64,000 nucleotides of DNA from positions 124,001-188,000 of the forward strand of contig DAOOJE010000001.1 in assembly GCA_035384965.1 (NCBI GenBank), given 5' to 3'. The stretch comes from JAAYVZ01 sp035384965 (GTDB taxonomy: Bacteria > Acidobacteriota > Thermoanaerobaculia > Thermoanaerobaculales > Thermoanaerobaculaceae). Shown here one piece after another: positions 1-8,374 of the stretch (position 1 is its first letter; each line of letters begins with the position of its first letter). The position numbers and the translations under genes are program-made. Under the pieces are notes generated by a model, which worked only from the letters and a program-made list of their open reading frames with translations, ran no database searches and was not told where the DNA came from.

Positions 1-96
1 CTGCCCGAACTCGTGCCGGCCGCGGAGGTCATCGAGCGGATCGCCGCGATCCCGGGTGTGGTGCGCGTCGTGCCGGCGGGCGAGGTCGGAGGCTGA
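1..96 (+). CDS. C-terminal end of an unidentified protein (partial)
   Basis: Frame 1 is open from the first base to a TGA at 94-96 and encodes the last 31 residues of a protein cut by the window edge. The tail contains VIERIAAIPGVVRVVPAG. An amphipathic helix followed by a short strand of this type is seen at the ends of small ferredoxin-like (ACT or I9-like) domains, but 31 residues do not support a family call. Codon use matches the neighbouring genes. The following gene starts about 105 bases downstream behind its own possible promoter. Confidence 0.5.
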   Translation: MPELVPAAEVIERIAAIPGVVRVVPAGEVGG

Positions 97-143
97 GCCG
101 CCGGGCCGCGGCTCGCCCCGCGGGACCGCCGCTCTCGTCGTCC

Positions 144-172
144 TTGACACTGGCACGGCCGCGCTTCTAGGC
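144..172 (+). promoter_or_regulatory. possible sigma70 promoter for the Clp-like gene
   Basis: A perfect -35 hexamer TTGACA lies at 144-149, about 50 bases before the Clp-like start. The matching -10 is poor (TCTAGG near 166-171, spacing 16). The call rests mainly on the -35 and its position in the short gap after the preceding gene. Confidence 0.35.
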
Positions 173-201
173 TTCGACCCGGTACGTTCGAGGGGGGCCA
201 G

Positions 202-2439
202 TTGCGCGACGTCGAGATGTCATCCGGAGCCGCGGTGCTGTGGCGGAAGATCCGCTCCGCGGGGAAAGCCCCTCGCGAGGTTCCTCTCAACCTCGCGCTC
301 GATGTCATCACCGGATCGTACCTGCAGCTCTTCGGCGAGGTGGCGCTGGTCCCCGACGTGCAGGCGTTTCGCCGCGAGGTGGCCGACAAGGCGGCGCGCG
401 GCGAGGAGGGCAAGGCGATCCCGTTCGAGGAGTTGGCCTCGCTGGCCTGGCGTCTTGCCAGCGAGCGCGGCCAGAAAAAGGTGTTCGAGCGGGATCTCGT
501 GGCTGCCGCCGCCACTCTCGCCGGGGTGCCGATCCGGCCGCCGGCGGACGCCTGGCAGCCGCCGACGAGCCCGCTGCCGCCAGCCATCGCCAAGGACGGC
601 GGCCGGTCGGAGGCGTCTGCCGCCGGAAGCGGCTCCGGCCCCGCGACGCCCGGCTGGAAACCCTTCGCCGCAGCGCCGATGCTCGAGAGCCTCGGCCGCG
701 ACCTCACGGCCGAGGCCGCCAGCGGCAGGCTGGCCCGCGTCGTGGGTCGCGACGAGGAGACCCAGCTCGTCATCGAGACGCTGTGCCGGGACACCAAGCG
801 CAACCCCCTGCTGCTTGGGCCGGCGGGGGTCGGGAAAACGGCGATCATCGAGGGCCTGGCGCAGCGCACGGTCCGCGGCGATGTGCCCCGCAACCTGCGC
901 AACCTGCGCATCTTCGCCTTGCAGGCCACCGACCTCGTGCAGGGCATGGGCCTCGTGGGCGCGCTCGAGGAGCGCATGAAAAAGCTCATCACCGAGGCGG
1001 AGCAACCGGGGATCGTGCTCTTCCTCGACGAGATCCACGCCGTGGTGGGGGCCGGCGCGGGGGGCAAGTCCTCCAACGACGTCGCCAACATCCTCAAGCC
1101 GGCGCTGGCTCGCGGCGCCATGGCCTGCATCGGCGCCACCACGGACGGCGAGTACAGCCGCTACCTGGCGGGGGATGCGGCGTTCGAGCGGCGGTTCCAG
1201 CCGCTGCGCGTGCAGGAGCTCGGGCGCGACGCCACCCTCGAGATCCTGCGCGGGCTCGCGCAGCGAGCCGGCGAGAAGGACGGCATCGCGGTCGACGAGG
1301 CGGCGCTCGAGGGCGCCGTGAGCCTGGCCGTGCGCTTCATGCGCAACCGCTACCTGCCCGACAAGGCGATCGACATCTTCCAGCACGCCCTCGCCCGGGC
1401 GCGGGTGTCGGGGCGAACCGAGATCGGCATGCCCGAGATCCACGAGGTGGTGCGCCGGATGGTGAGCGTGCCGGTGGACGGGCAGGAGCTCACGCAGCGC
1501 CTCGACCGGCTGGAGGAGGCGCTCCAAAACCGGGGAGGGATCGACGCCGCCACGGCCCACCAGCTCGTCCAGCGCTTGCGGGTGACGATGCGGAGCATGG
1601 ACCTCCACCCCGCGCGGCCCAACCTCGTAGCCGCCGTGAGCGGGCCGGGCGACGCCCCGGTGGCGGTGGGGCACCTCATTTCGGAGCTGGTGTTCGGACC
1701 CGAGGTTCCGGTCATCGAGCAGGACATGTCGATCCTCCAGCACCCTTCCGACGTGAGCCGCCTGGTCGGCACGGCGCCGGGCTATGTCGGCTACGACGAG
1801 CCGCTCCAGCTCCACCTCGAGCTTTCGCAGCGCCCCTGGTCGGTGGTGCTGTTCCGCGGCGCCGACCAGGCTCACCCGGCGGTCCAGGCCGTGCTGGCGC
1901 AGGCGCTCGGCAAGGGCTACCTCCTCGCCTCCTCGGGCAAGAAGGTCTACCTCTCCGACACCATCTGCGTTCTCACTCTGAGCGGCCGCGGGACGTCGAG
2001 AGGCCGACCCATCGGCTTTCTGGCCAGCGACCGGGAACAGGACACGGGCGGCGAGGATCGCCCGGACCTCGAGCCCGAGCTGGCCGGCTGCATCGATGTC
2101 GTGTGCCGCGTCAAGGTGGCGGGCGGCGTGCGGCCGGAGTGGATCGTCGAGCACCTCCTCGGGCCGATGGCGCTCCACTTCCGCCAGGAGTGCCACGTCA
2201 AGGTCACGTGGGACGACGAGGTGCCTGCGTGGCTCGCCGCCGAGGGGGGGCGGAGCGGAGGCGATCCGCGCCATCTCGAGACGTGGTTCGAGACCGAGGT
2301 CGTACCGCTCGTCGTCGCCGCGGTCGGCGACTGCGACACCGTCCGCGAGGTATGCTTGCGAGTGGAAGGAAAGGCCCTGCAGGTGCAGTCGATCGAAGCG
2401 GGCGCCACGGCCGCCGCGAAGGGCCCGGCCGGGCGCTGA
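202..2439 (+). CDS. Clp-family AAA+ ATPase with inactive second ATPase domain
   Basis: A 745-residue ClpA/ClpB/ClpV-like unfoldase. Residues 1 to about 160 form an N-terminal part unlike the usual Clp N domain and end in a Gly/Ser/Pro-rich linker. The first AAA+ domain is intact: Walker A GPAGVGKT with Lys212, Walker B LFLDEIH around Asp276-Glu277, sensor GATTDGEY and Arg finger FERRFQP. The second domain keeps the fold (GYVGYDE, SVVLF...AHP) but its Walker A is degraded to GPGDAPVA (about 481-488) and the Walker B acidic pair is replaced by Arg-Gly near 552-553, so it should not hydrolyse ATP. The TTG at 202 has a G-rich ribosome site at 192-197; ATG 217 is an alternative. It is followed 13 bases later by a small chaperone-like gene, and the two are probably co-transcribed. 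Substrate unknown. There is no ClpP-binding loop that I can recognise. Confidence 0.85.
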   Translation: MRDVEMSSGAAVLWRKIRSAGKAPREVPLNLALDVITGSYLQLFGEVALVPDVQAFRREVADKAARGEEGKAIPFEELASLAWRLASERGQKKVFERDLVAAAATLAGVPIRPPADAWQPPTSPLPPAIAKDGGRSEASAAGSGSGPATPGWKPFAAAPMLESLGRDLTAEAASGRLARVVGRDEETQLVIETLCRDTKRNPLLLGPAGVGKTAIIEGLAQRTVRGDVPRNLRNLRIFALQATDLVQGMGLVGALEERMKKLITEAEQPGIVLFLDEIHAVVGAGAGGKSSNDVANILKPALARGAMACIGATTDGEYSRYLAGDAAFERRFQPLRVQELGRDATLEILRGLAQRAGEKDGIAVDEAALEGAVSLAVRFMRNRYLPDKAIDIFQHALARARVSGRTEIGMPEIHEVVRRMVSVPVDGQELTQRLDRLEEALQNRGGIDAATAHQLVQRLRVTMRSMDLHPARPNLVAAVSGPGDAPVAVGHLISELVFGPEVPVIEQDMSILQHPSDVSRLVGTAPGYVGYDEPLQLHLELSQRPWSVVLFRGADQAHPAVQAVLAQALGKGYLLASSGKKVYLSDTICVLTLSGRGTSRGRPIGFLASDREQDTGGEDRPDLEPELAGCIDVVCRVKVAGGVRPEWIVEHLLGPMALHFRQECHVKVTWDDEVPAWLAAEGGRSGGDPRHLETWFETEVVPLVVAAVGDCDTVREVCLRVEGKALQVQSIEAGATAAAKGPAGR

Positions 2440-2452
2440 GAGAGGAGAGTCC

Positions 2453-2902
2453 ATGCCGATCCAGTTCCAGCACGAGGCGCACCAGAAGATTTACGAGAAG
2501 ATCGCCCAGCTCGCCCGCGAGATTTGGGGCGAGATGGCCCGCTTCCGGGAGGACGCGCCGGTGTTCCTCCTCGACATGGGCTCGGCGTTCGTGCGCGTGG
2601 CCGTCTTCCCGTGGGGGGACGACGACGCCTTCGTCAACGCCCGCTCCTGGGTCATCTGCGGGGCCGAGATCAAGCCCGACCTCATGCACTTTCTGCTGCG
2701 CAAGAACGACGACTTCCGGTTCGGGGCGTTCGGGCTCGACAAGGACGACGACATCTTCTTCGAGCACTCGATCGTCGGCTCGACCTGCGACAAGCTGGAG
2801 CTCAAGGCGTGCGTGATGGCCGTGCTGGCCACCGCCGACCGTTTCGACGACGAGATCCAGCAGCGCTGGGGCGGCACCCGCGCCGTCGACCGCACGAAGT
2901 AG
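2453..2902 (+). CDS. YbjN / type III secretion chaperone-like small protein
   Basis: A 149-residue acidic protein with no signal peptide. It starts at ATG 2453 behind GAGAGGAGAG. The alpha-beta pattern, with an aromatic strand block (VRVAVFPWG, SWVICGAEI, FRFGAFGLD) and a final helix, resembles the CesT/YbjN peptide-binding chaperone fold. This is a fold-level resemblance, not a confident family match. It lies directly downstream of the Clp-like ATPase. CesT/YbjN-fold proteins bind client peptides, so a role as adaptor or client chaperone for that ATPase is the natural inference. No catalytic motif is visible. Confidence 0.6.
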   Translation: MPIQFQHEAHQKIYEKIAQLAREIWGEMARFREDAPVFLLDMGSAFVRVAVFPWGDDDAFVNARSWVICGAEIKPDLMHFLLRKNDDFRFGAFGLDKDDDIFFEHSIVGSTCDKLELKACVMAVLATADRFDDEIQQRWGGTRAVDRTK

Positions 2903-2971
2903 GGTCCCCGCCCGACCGTCGAAGGTCGAAGGCCCGGCGTCGAGGGCGACCTCAGGGACGCAGGCCCGACG

Positions 2972-3898
2972 CTATTTCGGGTCTTCGTTCTTCGGTGTCT
3001 GACCCCTGGCTGGCTCGGCCGGGGCGACCTGCCGGGCGAACTCCGACCAGCTCGAGGCGTTGGGGCGGGCGTCGTCGAGCGGCGGTGGGGTACGGAACGT
3101 CGGGAAGCGGTTCTCCACGACGCCGCGCAGCGGCTGCGGCACCTCCTCCCATTGCTCGACCCGCACACCGGCGGCGTGGATCAGGACCTCTCCCGGCCGG
3201 TCGCCCATCGCCATCCAGGGCAGCCACGGCGACACGCGCGTCCAGGAGAAGCTCACGTGCGCGAGGTCGCGGTCGCGGCGCAAGAGGTCGTCCGCGTCGG
3301 CGAAGAAGGTGAACGCCTCGAAGGAGCGGTAGTGCCCACCGACGAAGTGCTGGTACGCCCCTCCCAGAGGGCTCGGGTAGCGGAGCGGCACCTCGAGCGA
3401 AAGCCACGCCCGGCCGCCGCGGAGCACTCCCGGAAACGAGAAGGCCGGTGCTCCACCGCGCAGCAGCACCGACACCGGCAGGTTGACCGGATCGTTGGCC
3501 ACTGGCAGCACCTCGACCTGCTCGCCGGTCCACGGGTTGGCCCAGCGCTCGAGCACGGCACCGCTCGCCGGGTCGAGGTAGAGCATCACTTCGCGCGAGA
3601 CCATCCGGAAACCGGGCTGCCCCCCAGGGTCGACGACCGTGCCGCAGGCGCGCACGGACAGGCCCTGAACGGCGAACAGCAGCCGGTCCCTTTCCCACGG
3701 AACCCGACCGTAAAGGCGGCCCTCCCAGGTGTAGACGACCGGACGGCCGTCCACCAGCGAACCGACCAGTTTGCGGCAGGCCTGCAGCGCGTCGTCCGGC
3801 CGGACGAGGTCGAGCGGGGAAGGCCCACCGACGAGCGCCAGCAACGCCACCGCACCGGCCACAGAGAAAAGATCGAAGGTGTGGGTGCTGAAAGACAT
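2972..3898 (-). CDS. DUF1838 family secreted protein
   Basis: A 308-residue protein beginning with a hydrophobic export segment (about residues 10-25). The body carries DUF1838 hallmarks: a lipocalin-like run with ERWANPWTGE around the middle, the signature SPWLPWMAMGDRPGE, and a C-terminal block with DDARPN followed by SSWSEF. The molecular function of this family is not established. The gene is divergent from the CpcT/CpeT-like lipoprotein, with only 79 bases between them, so the two may share regulation. Confidence 0.75.
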   Translation of the reverse strand: MSFSTHTFDLFSVAGAVALLALVGGPSPLDLVRPDDALQACRKLVGSLVDGRPVVYTWEGRLYGRVPWERDRLLFAVQGLSVRACGTVVDPGGQPGFRMVSREVMLYLDPASGAVLERWANPWTGEQVEVLPVANDPVNLPVSVLLRGGAPAFSFPGVLRGGRAWLSLEVPLRYPSPLGGAYQHFVGGHYRSFEAFTFFADADDLLRRDRDLAHVSFSWTRVSPWLPWMAMGDRPGEVLIHAAGVRVEQWEEVPQPLRGVVENRFPTFRTPPPLDDARPNASSWSEFARQVAPAEPARGQTPKNEDPK

Positions 3899-3977
3899 AC
3901 GCGACCTCCGGCGCGCCTCGCGAAGTGTAGCACGCGAGGGGCCCGGCGGGCGCTACAATCCCGCTGCGGAGGCCGCC

Positions 3978-4640
3978 GTGATCGCGAAGAGAGCTTTCTC
4001 GAGGTACATCCCGATCGTCATGCTGCCGCTTTTGTGGAGCTGCGTCTCGCCGGCGCCGGCCAGGCGCGGGCTGGATCCCGGGCTCGTCGAGCTGTGCCGG
4101 CACATGTCCGGGTCGTTTTCGAGCCAGGCGCAGGCGGAGCGCGACCCGGACTTCCGCGACATCCGGCTGCACATGGTGCGGCTGTGGCCCGAGGAGAGGG
4201 AGGCCGTCTGGCTGTACGTGGAGCAGGCGGCGGCGACGAGCCTCGAGCAGCCGTACCGCCAGCGGGTGTACCGGGTGGCGCACCTGGGCGGGGACCTTTT
4301 CGAAAGCCGCGTCTATGAGTTTCCCGACCCCCTGCGGCTCGCCGGCGCGTGGAAGGACCGCGCCAGGCTCGCGCAGCTCGACCGCGCCCAGTTCGAGGAC
4401 CGCCAGGGCTGCGCGATCCTGCTCAGGCGACTGCCCGACGGCAGCTTCGCCGGCAGCACGCTGGGCCGGCTGTGCGTTTCGACCCACCGGGGGGCGTCGT
4501 ACGCCACCTCGGAGGTGACGATCACCCCCACCAGGCTCGTGAGCTGGGATCGGGGGTTCGACGCTGCCGGCAAGCAGGTTTGGGGGGCCGAGAAGGGCGG
4601 TTACGAGTTCGACAAGCTGGAAAGCTACCCTCTGGAATAG
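3978..4640 (+). CDS. CpcT/CpeT family lipoprotein
   Basis: A 220-residue lipoprotein: GTG 3978 with ribosome site GCGGAGG at 3966-3972, then a short basic start, a hydrophobic stretch and the lipobox LLWSC. The mature part matches the CpcT/CpeT chromophore-lyase fold throughout: MSGSFSSQAQA, WLYVEQA, PYRQRVYR, RQGCAILL, a GA.YATSEV block, SWDRGFDAAGKQVWGAE and a final GGYEF. In cyanobacteria these proteins attach bilins to phycobiliproteins. This organism shows no photosynthesis genes here, and the exported lipidated form cannot act on cytosolic phycobiliproteins, so a different ligand or role is expected. A -10-like TACAAT is at 3954-3959. Confidence 0.85.
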   Translation: MIAKRAFSRYIPIVMLPLLWSCVSPAPARRGLDPGLVELCRHMSGSFSSQAQAERDPDFRDIRLHMVRLWPEEREAVWLYVEQAAATSLEQPYRQRVYRVAHLGGDLFESRVYEFPDPLRLAGAWKDRARLAQLDRAQFEDRQGCAILLRRLPDGSFAGSTLGRLCVSTHRGASYATSEVTITPTRLVSWDRGFDAAGKQVWGAEKGGYEFDKLESYPLE

Positions 4641-4677
4641 GGCGCCTTTCGGGAGCCTGAACAGGACGGGGTGGGAG

Positions 4678-5541
4678 ATGGGGTTCGTGATCCGGCGCGC
4701 GGCGCGGTACGGGTTCTGCTCGGGGGTGCGCGCGGCCGACATCAAGGTGCGGCGGTTCGCGGCGAGCGGACGGCGCGGCGCCATCCTCGGCCAGGTCGTG
4801 CACAACGAGCGGGTGGTCGAGGACATGTCGCGGCTCGGCGTGCGCACCGTGCAGTCGCTCGAGGAGGTCGTGGAGCCGGTCGTGGTGTTTTCCGCCCACG
4901 GCGTGCCGCCCTCGCTGCACCGGCTGGCGCGCGAGCGCGGCCTCGAGGTGCTCGACACCACCTGCCGTTTCGTCCACGACATCCACCGAGCCTCGCAGCG
5001 CGCCCTGGCCGCCGGCTCGCACCTCGTGTTCATCGGCAACCCGGACCACCGCGAGGTCATCGGCTACACCCAAGACCTCGACCCCGCGACTTACCACGTC
5101 GTCGCCTCGCTGGCCGACGTCGAGGCCGTGGACTGGAGCCGCTACGAGCACATCACGATCTTCTACCAGACGACGCTCAACGCCGAGGAGTACGAGGACG
5201 TAGTGCGGGCGATCGAGCGGGCCAACGCGGCGACTCGCCGCGCCGAGACGATCTGTTACGCAACGAGGGAGAACCAGGAGGCGGCTCGGCGGCTCGCCGC
5301 GGCGGCCGAGATCGACCTGGTGCTCGTCATCGGCGGCCGGCACTCGGCCAACACGAAACACCTGTATGACATCTGCGCCAGACTCAAGCCCAGCCACCTC
5401 ATCCAGGGCGCCGCAGACATCGATCCGGCGTGGCTCGGGGGTGTGCGGGGCGTGGGGCTCACCGCCGGCGCCTCGACCCCGGACTACGTCATGGCCGAAG
5501 TCGAGGCCCGCCTCGTCGAGCTGGGCGGGCGCCGGGCGTAG
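4678..5541 (+). CDS. ispH: 4-hydroxy-3-methylbut-2-enyl diphosphate reductase
   Basis: A 287-residue IspH (LytB), the last enzyme of the non-mevalonate isoprenoid pathway, which reduces HMBPP to IPP and DMAPP with a [4Fe-4S] cluster. The three cluster cysteines are present: Cys14 in YGFCSGV, Cys96 in DTTC and Cys193 in ETICYAT. His42, His74 (SAHGVPPS), His124 and the catalytic Glu126 are also in place, as is the substrate-binding GGRHSANT block. The length fits the short bacterial type. The start is ATG 4678 with a G-rich upstream stretch. The gene stands alone between the CpeT-like gene and a convergent asparaginase gene. Confidence 0.95.
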   Translation: MGFVIRRAARYGFCSGVRAADIKVRRFAASGRRGAILGQVVHNERVVEDMSRLGVRTVQSLEEVVEPVVVFSAHGVPPSLHRLARERGLEVLDTTCRFVHDIHRASQRALAAGSHLVFIGNPDHREVIGYTQDLDPATYHVVASLADVEAVDWSRYEHITIFYQTTLNAEEYEDVVRAIERANAATRRAETICYATRENQEAARRLAAAAEIDLVLVIGGRHSANTKHLYDICARLKPSHLIQGAADIDPAWLGGVRGVGLTAGASTPDYVMAEVEARLVELGGRRA

Positions 5542-5561
5542 CTGCCCCGCGTTCCTCGGAC

Positions 5562-6632
5562 TCAGCCCGCGGCCGGCCGCTTGAAGAGGTAGGCTGCTGG
5601 CAGCAGGCTGGGCGCCTCCCCGGCCCTGCACACCGCGAACTGCGCACCCGACCAAGTCGACGCGCCGCCCACCTCCCCCCTGACGTTCAACGCGTAGAGG
5701 CTGAGGTTGTGGCGTGGCGCGCCGTTGGCGTTGCGCAGGAACGCTGCCCGCGTCTGGCGCACGACGCGCTCGAGCGTGGCGAGGCAGGCGGCCTCCGGGC
5801 TCTTGCCCTGCCGCATCATTTCCACAACGGTGGCTGCTCCCGTCGCGATGATGCAGCTCTCCCCGTGCCCGGTCGCGCCGGCAGAGCCGACCTCCGAGTC
5901 GCAGTACAGCCCGCAGCCCACCAGCGGCGAGTCGCCGACCCGGCCGGGGAGCTTGAAGAACAACCCCGAGGTCGTGGTGCAGCAGCCCACGCGGCCGTCG
6001 GCGGTCAGCGCCGAGACGTGGATCGTCCCCTGCGGGTGGAAGTAGCCGCTGCCGTGCTTCTGCACGAACCACCTGATGTCCGGATCCTCGGTGTCCGAAG
6101 GCAGCGGCAGCCAGTCGTCATCAGGTGCGGCGTTCTCTTTCCAGTACAACCAGATCTTGCGCGCCCGCTCGGTCAGGAGGTTCTCCTCGGGAAAGCCGTG
6201 GGCACGCGCGAAACGCAGCGCGCCCTCGCCCACCAGCAGGACGCGCGTGGTGCGCCGCATGACTTCCAGCGCCACCCGTGCCGGGTGCTTGATGCGCTCG
6301 AGCGCTGCCACGGCGCCAGCTCGCATCGACACGCCGTCCATGACCGCGGCGTCCAGCTGCACCACGCCTTCCTCGTTCGGAAGCCCCCCGTACCCGACGC
6401 CGATCTCGTCCGGATCGGCTTCGGCGAGCCCGACCCCGGCCACAGCCGCGTCCACCGGGGCATCTCCGGCCGCCAGCCGCTCGACGGTCAGCTTGACCGC
6501 CGCCAGGGCGTTCCCCGAGCCCACGGCAACGTGACGGAGCGCCGGTTGGGCGGTGGCGTTGACGGCAGCCGCCGCTCCGGCAGCAGCGACCGAGGTCAGG
6601 AGGTCACGGCGCGTGAGATCGAAGGTGGGCAT
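5562..6632 (-). CDS. TAT-exported N4-glycosylasparaginase / isoaspartyl peptidase-like Ntn hydrolase
   Basis: A 356-residue Ntn hydrolase of the glycosylasparaginase/type 2 asparaginase family. The start is ATG 6632; a GGAG lies about nine bases upstream. The N-terminus has a twin-arginine signal (TRRDLLTS followed by an alanine-rich stretch), so the enzyme should be exported folded. These enzymes self-cleave before a catalytic Thr, here Thr203 in QGTIHVSAL, leaving two chains. The downstream GRVGDSPLVGCGLY and TGHGE motifs form the rest of the active site. Substrate could be glycosyl-asparagine or isoaspartyl peptides. It is divergent from the amidohydrolase-pcm pair, 77 bases away. Confidence 0.88.
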   Translation of the reverse strand: MPTFDLTRRDLLTSVAAAGAAAAVNATAQPALRHVAVGSGNALAAVKLTVERLAAGDAPVDAAVAGVGLAEADPDEIGVGYGGLPNEEGVVQLDAAVMDGVSMRAGAVAALERIKHPARVALEVMRRTTRVLLVGEGALRFARAHGFPEENLLTERARKIWLYWKENAAPDDDWLPLPSDTEDPDIRWFVQKHGSGYFHPQGTIHVSALTADGRVGCCTTTSGLFFKLPGRVGDSPLVGCGLYCDSEVGSAGATGHGESCIIATGAATVVEMMRQGKSPEAACLATLERVVRQTRAAFLRNANGAPRHNLSLYALNVRGEVGGASTWSGAQFAVCRAGEAPSLLPAAYLFKRPAAG

Positions 6633-6709
6633 GCTTGCGTCTCCGTGCCGCAGGATAGCGCGTTCAGCTCGTGTTGCCACCAGGTCTCCCCTTGGCTACA
6701 GTGCCCGGC

Positions 6710-8374
6710 ATGAAGCCATGGATCGCATCGTTCGTGCTCCTGCTGCCGCTGTTCATCGCCGCCTGTACCGGGACCTCGCGCTGCGACCGGCTGCTCGTCG
6801 GCGGGGTCGTGCACGCGCCCGACGGAGCCCGGCGCCTCGAGATCGCGATCGAGGCCGACAGGATCGTGGCGCTGGTGGAACCGCATGACGCGGCGTCCTG
6901 GCGTCGGCGGGCGCGGGAGGTCGTGGATCTGGCCGGCGCCCACGTCTACGCCGGCTTCACCGAGGCTCACGCCCACTTTACGGGTCTCGGCGCCGCGCTC
7001 GAGCAGGTGGACCTCAAGGGCGCGGCGAGCTTCCAGGAGGTGGTGGCGCGAGCCAGGGCCGCGGCCGCCAGGCTGCCGGCCGGGACCTGGGTGTCAGGCC
7101 GCGGCTGGGATCAGAACCTTTGGCTCGACAAGAGCTTCCCACACCACGCCATGCTTTCCGAGGCGGTCCCGGACCATCCCGTGGCGCTACGCCGGGTGGA
7201 CGGGCACGCCGTCCTCACCAACGCCCGCGGGCTTGCCGCGGCCGGGATCACGGCGCAGACGCCTGACCCGCCCGGCGGCCGCATCGTGCGGGACCGGCGC
7301 GGCCAGCCTACCGGCGTGCTGGTGGACGGGGCGGAAGCGCTCCTCGAGCGCGTCATGCCGCCTCCCTCGGAGGGCGACATCGAGCGTCGCATGCTGGCGG
7401 CGGCCGTCCACCTCACCTCGCTCGGCTTCACGTCGGTCCACGACGCCGGCACGTCGCGCGACGAGCTGGCCGTACTGCGCCGGCTGCACGCCGAGGGCCG
7501 GCTGGGCGTGCGCGTGTGGGTGATGCTGGACGGCAGCGATGACGAGCTGCTCGAAGCCGAGCTGGCGAGCGGGCCGCAGGTTTCGACCGACGGCATGCTG
7601 ACGGTGCGAGCCGTGAAGCTGTACGCCGACGGCGCCCTCGGCTCGCGCGGGGCGTGGCTGTCCGCCCCGTACACCGACGAGCCGGGGACCTCGGGCCTCG
7701 AGGTCACGCCGCCGGCCCGCCTCGCCGAGGTGGTGCGGCGCGCCGGCGCCGCCGGCTTCACGCCATGCATCCACGCCATCGGCGACGCCGGCGTGCGCCG
7801 GGTGCTCGACGTCTTCGAGCGCGAGCTCGCCGGCACCCCGGGGCTGCGGCCTCGGGTCGAGCACGCGCAGGTCGTGGCGCCCGCCGACGTGGGACGGTTC
7901 GCGGCACTGGGGGTGATCGCCTCGGTGCAGCCCACGCACTGCACCTCGGACATGCCGTGGGCACCCGACCGGCTGGGGCCCGAGCGCCTCCTCTGGGCGT
8001 ATCGCTGGCGCTCGCTGCTGGCGGCCGGAGCCCACCTCGCGCTCGGCTCGGATGCCCCGATCGAGCCGAGCGACCCGCGCCTCGGGATCTGGGCGGCAGT
8101 CACCCGCCAGACCGTCGACGGCGTGCCGCCCGAAGGCTGGAACCGCGCCGAGGCGCTCACCGTGGCCGAGGCCGTCGCCGGCTACACGACCTGGGCGGCG
8201 TTCGCGGGCGGCGAGGAGAGCTGGCGAGGCCGGCTCGCGCCCGCCTGCGCGGCCGACCTCACCGTCCTCGACCGCGACCTCGAGGGCGGGAATCCGGCAA
8301 GCGTCTTGCAAGCGAAAATCGTGCGCACGGTGGTTGCCGGGCGTGATATGTTCGTGGGAGGGAGCTCGCGTTGA
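6710..8374 (+). CDS. lipoprotein amidohydrolase, YtcJ/amidohydrolase-3 family
   Basis: A 554-residue metal-dependent amidohydrolase with a lipoprotein signal (LFIAAC lipobox near residue 22). Family features: the metal motif AGFTEAHAHFTG after the N-terminal beta-sandwich, the GRGWDQNLW segment, DGHAVLTNARGL, the carboxylated-Lys-type stretch VKLYADGALGSRGAW, later His sites IHAIGDAG and EHAQVV, and the final metal Asp in LGSDAPIE. Substrate is not predictable. The ATG at 6710 is chosen because it gives a clean signal peptide, although the ribosome site is weak. Its stop overlaps the TTG start of the secreted methyltransferase gene, so the two are translationally coupled. Confidence 0.85.
   Translation: MKPWIASFVLLLPLFIAACTGTSRCDRLLVGGVVHAPDGARRLEIAIEADRIVALVEPHDAASWRRRAREVVDLAGAHVYAGFTEAHAHFTGLGAALEQVDLKGAASFQEVVARARAAAARLPAGTWVSGRGWDQNLWLDKSFPHHAMLSEAVPDHPVALRRVDGHAVLTNARGLAAAGITAQTPDPPGGRIVRDRRGQPTGVLVDGAEALLERVMPPPSEGDIERRMLAAAVHLTSLGFTSVHDAGTSRDELAVLRRLHAEGRLGVRVWVMLDGSDDELLEAELASGPQVSTDGMLTVRAVKLYADGALGSRGAWLSAPYTDEPGTSGLEVTPPARLAEVVRRAGAAGFTPCIHAIGDAGVRRVLDVFERELAGTPGLRPRVEHAQVVAPADVGRFAALGVIASVQPTHCTSDMPWAPDRLGPERLLWAYRWRSLLAAGAHLALGSDAPIEPSDPRLGIWAAVTRQTVDGVPPEGWNRAEALTVAEAVAGYTTWAAFAGGEESWRGRLAPACAADLTVLDRDLEGGNPASVLQAKIVRTVVAGRDMFVGGSSR

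Noticed and set aside
220..2454. 744-codon open frame antisense to the Clp-like gene
   Set aside because: High GC leaves long stop-free antisense frames; composition is Arg/His/Gly-rich with no domain, while the plus strand has clear AAA+ motifs.
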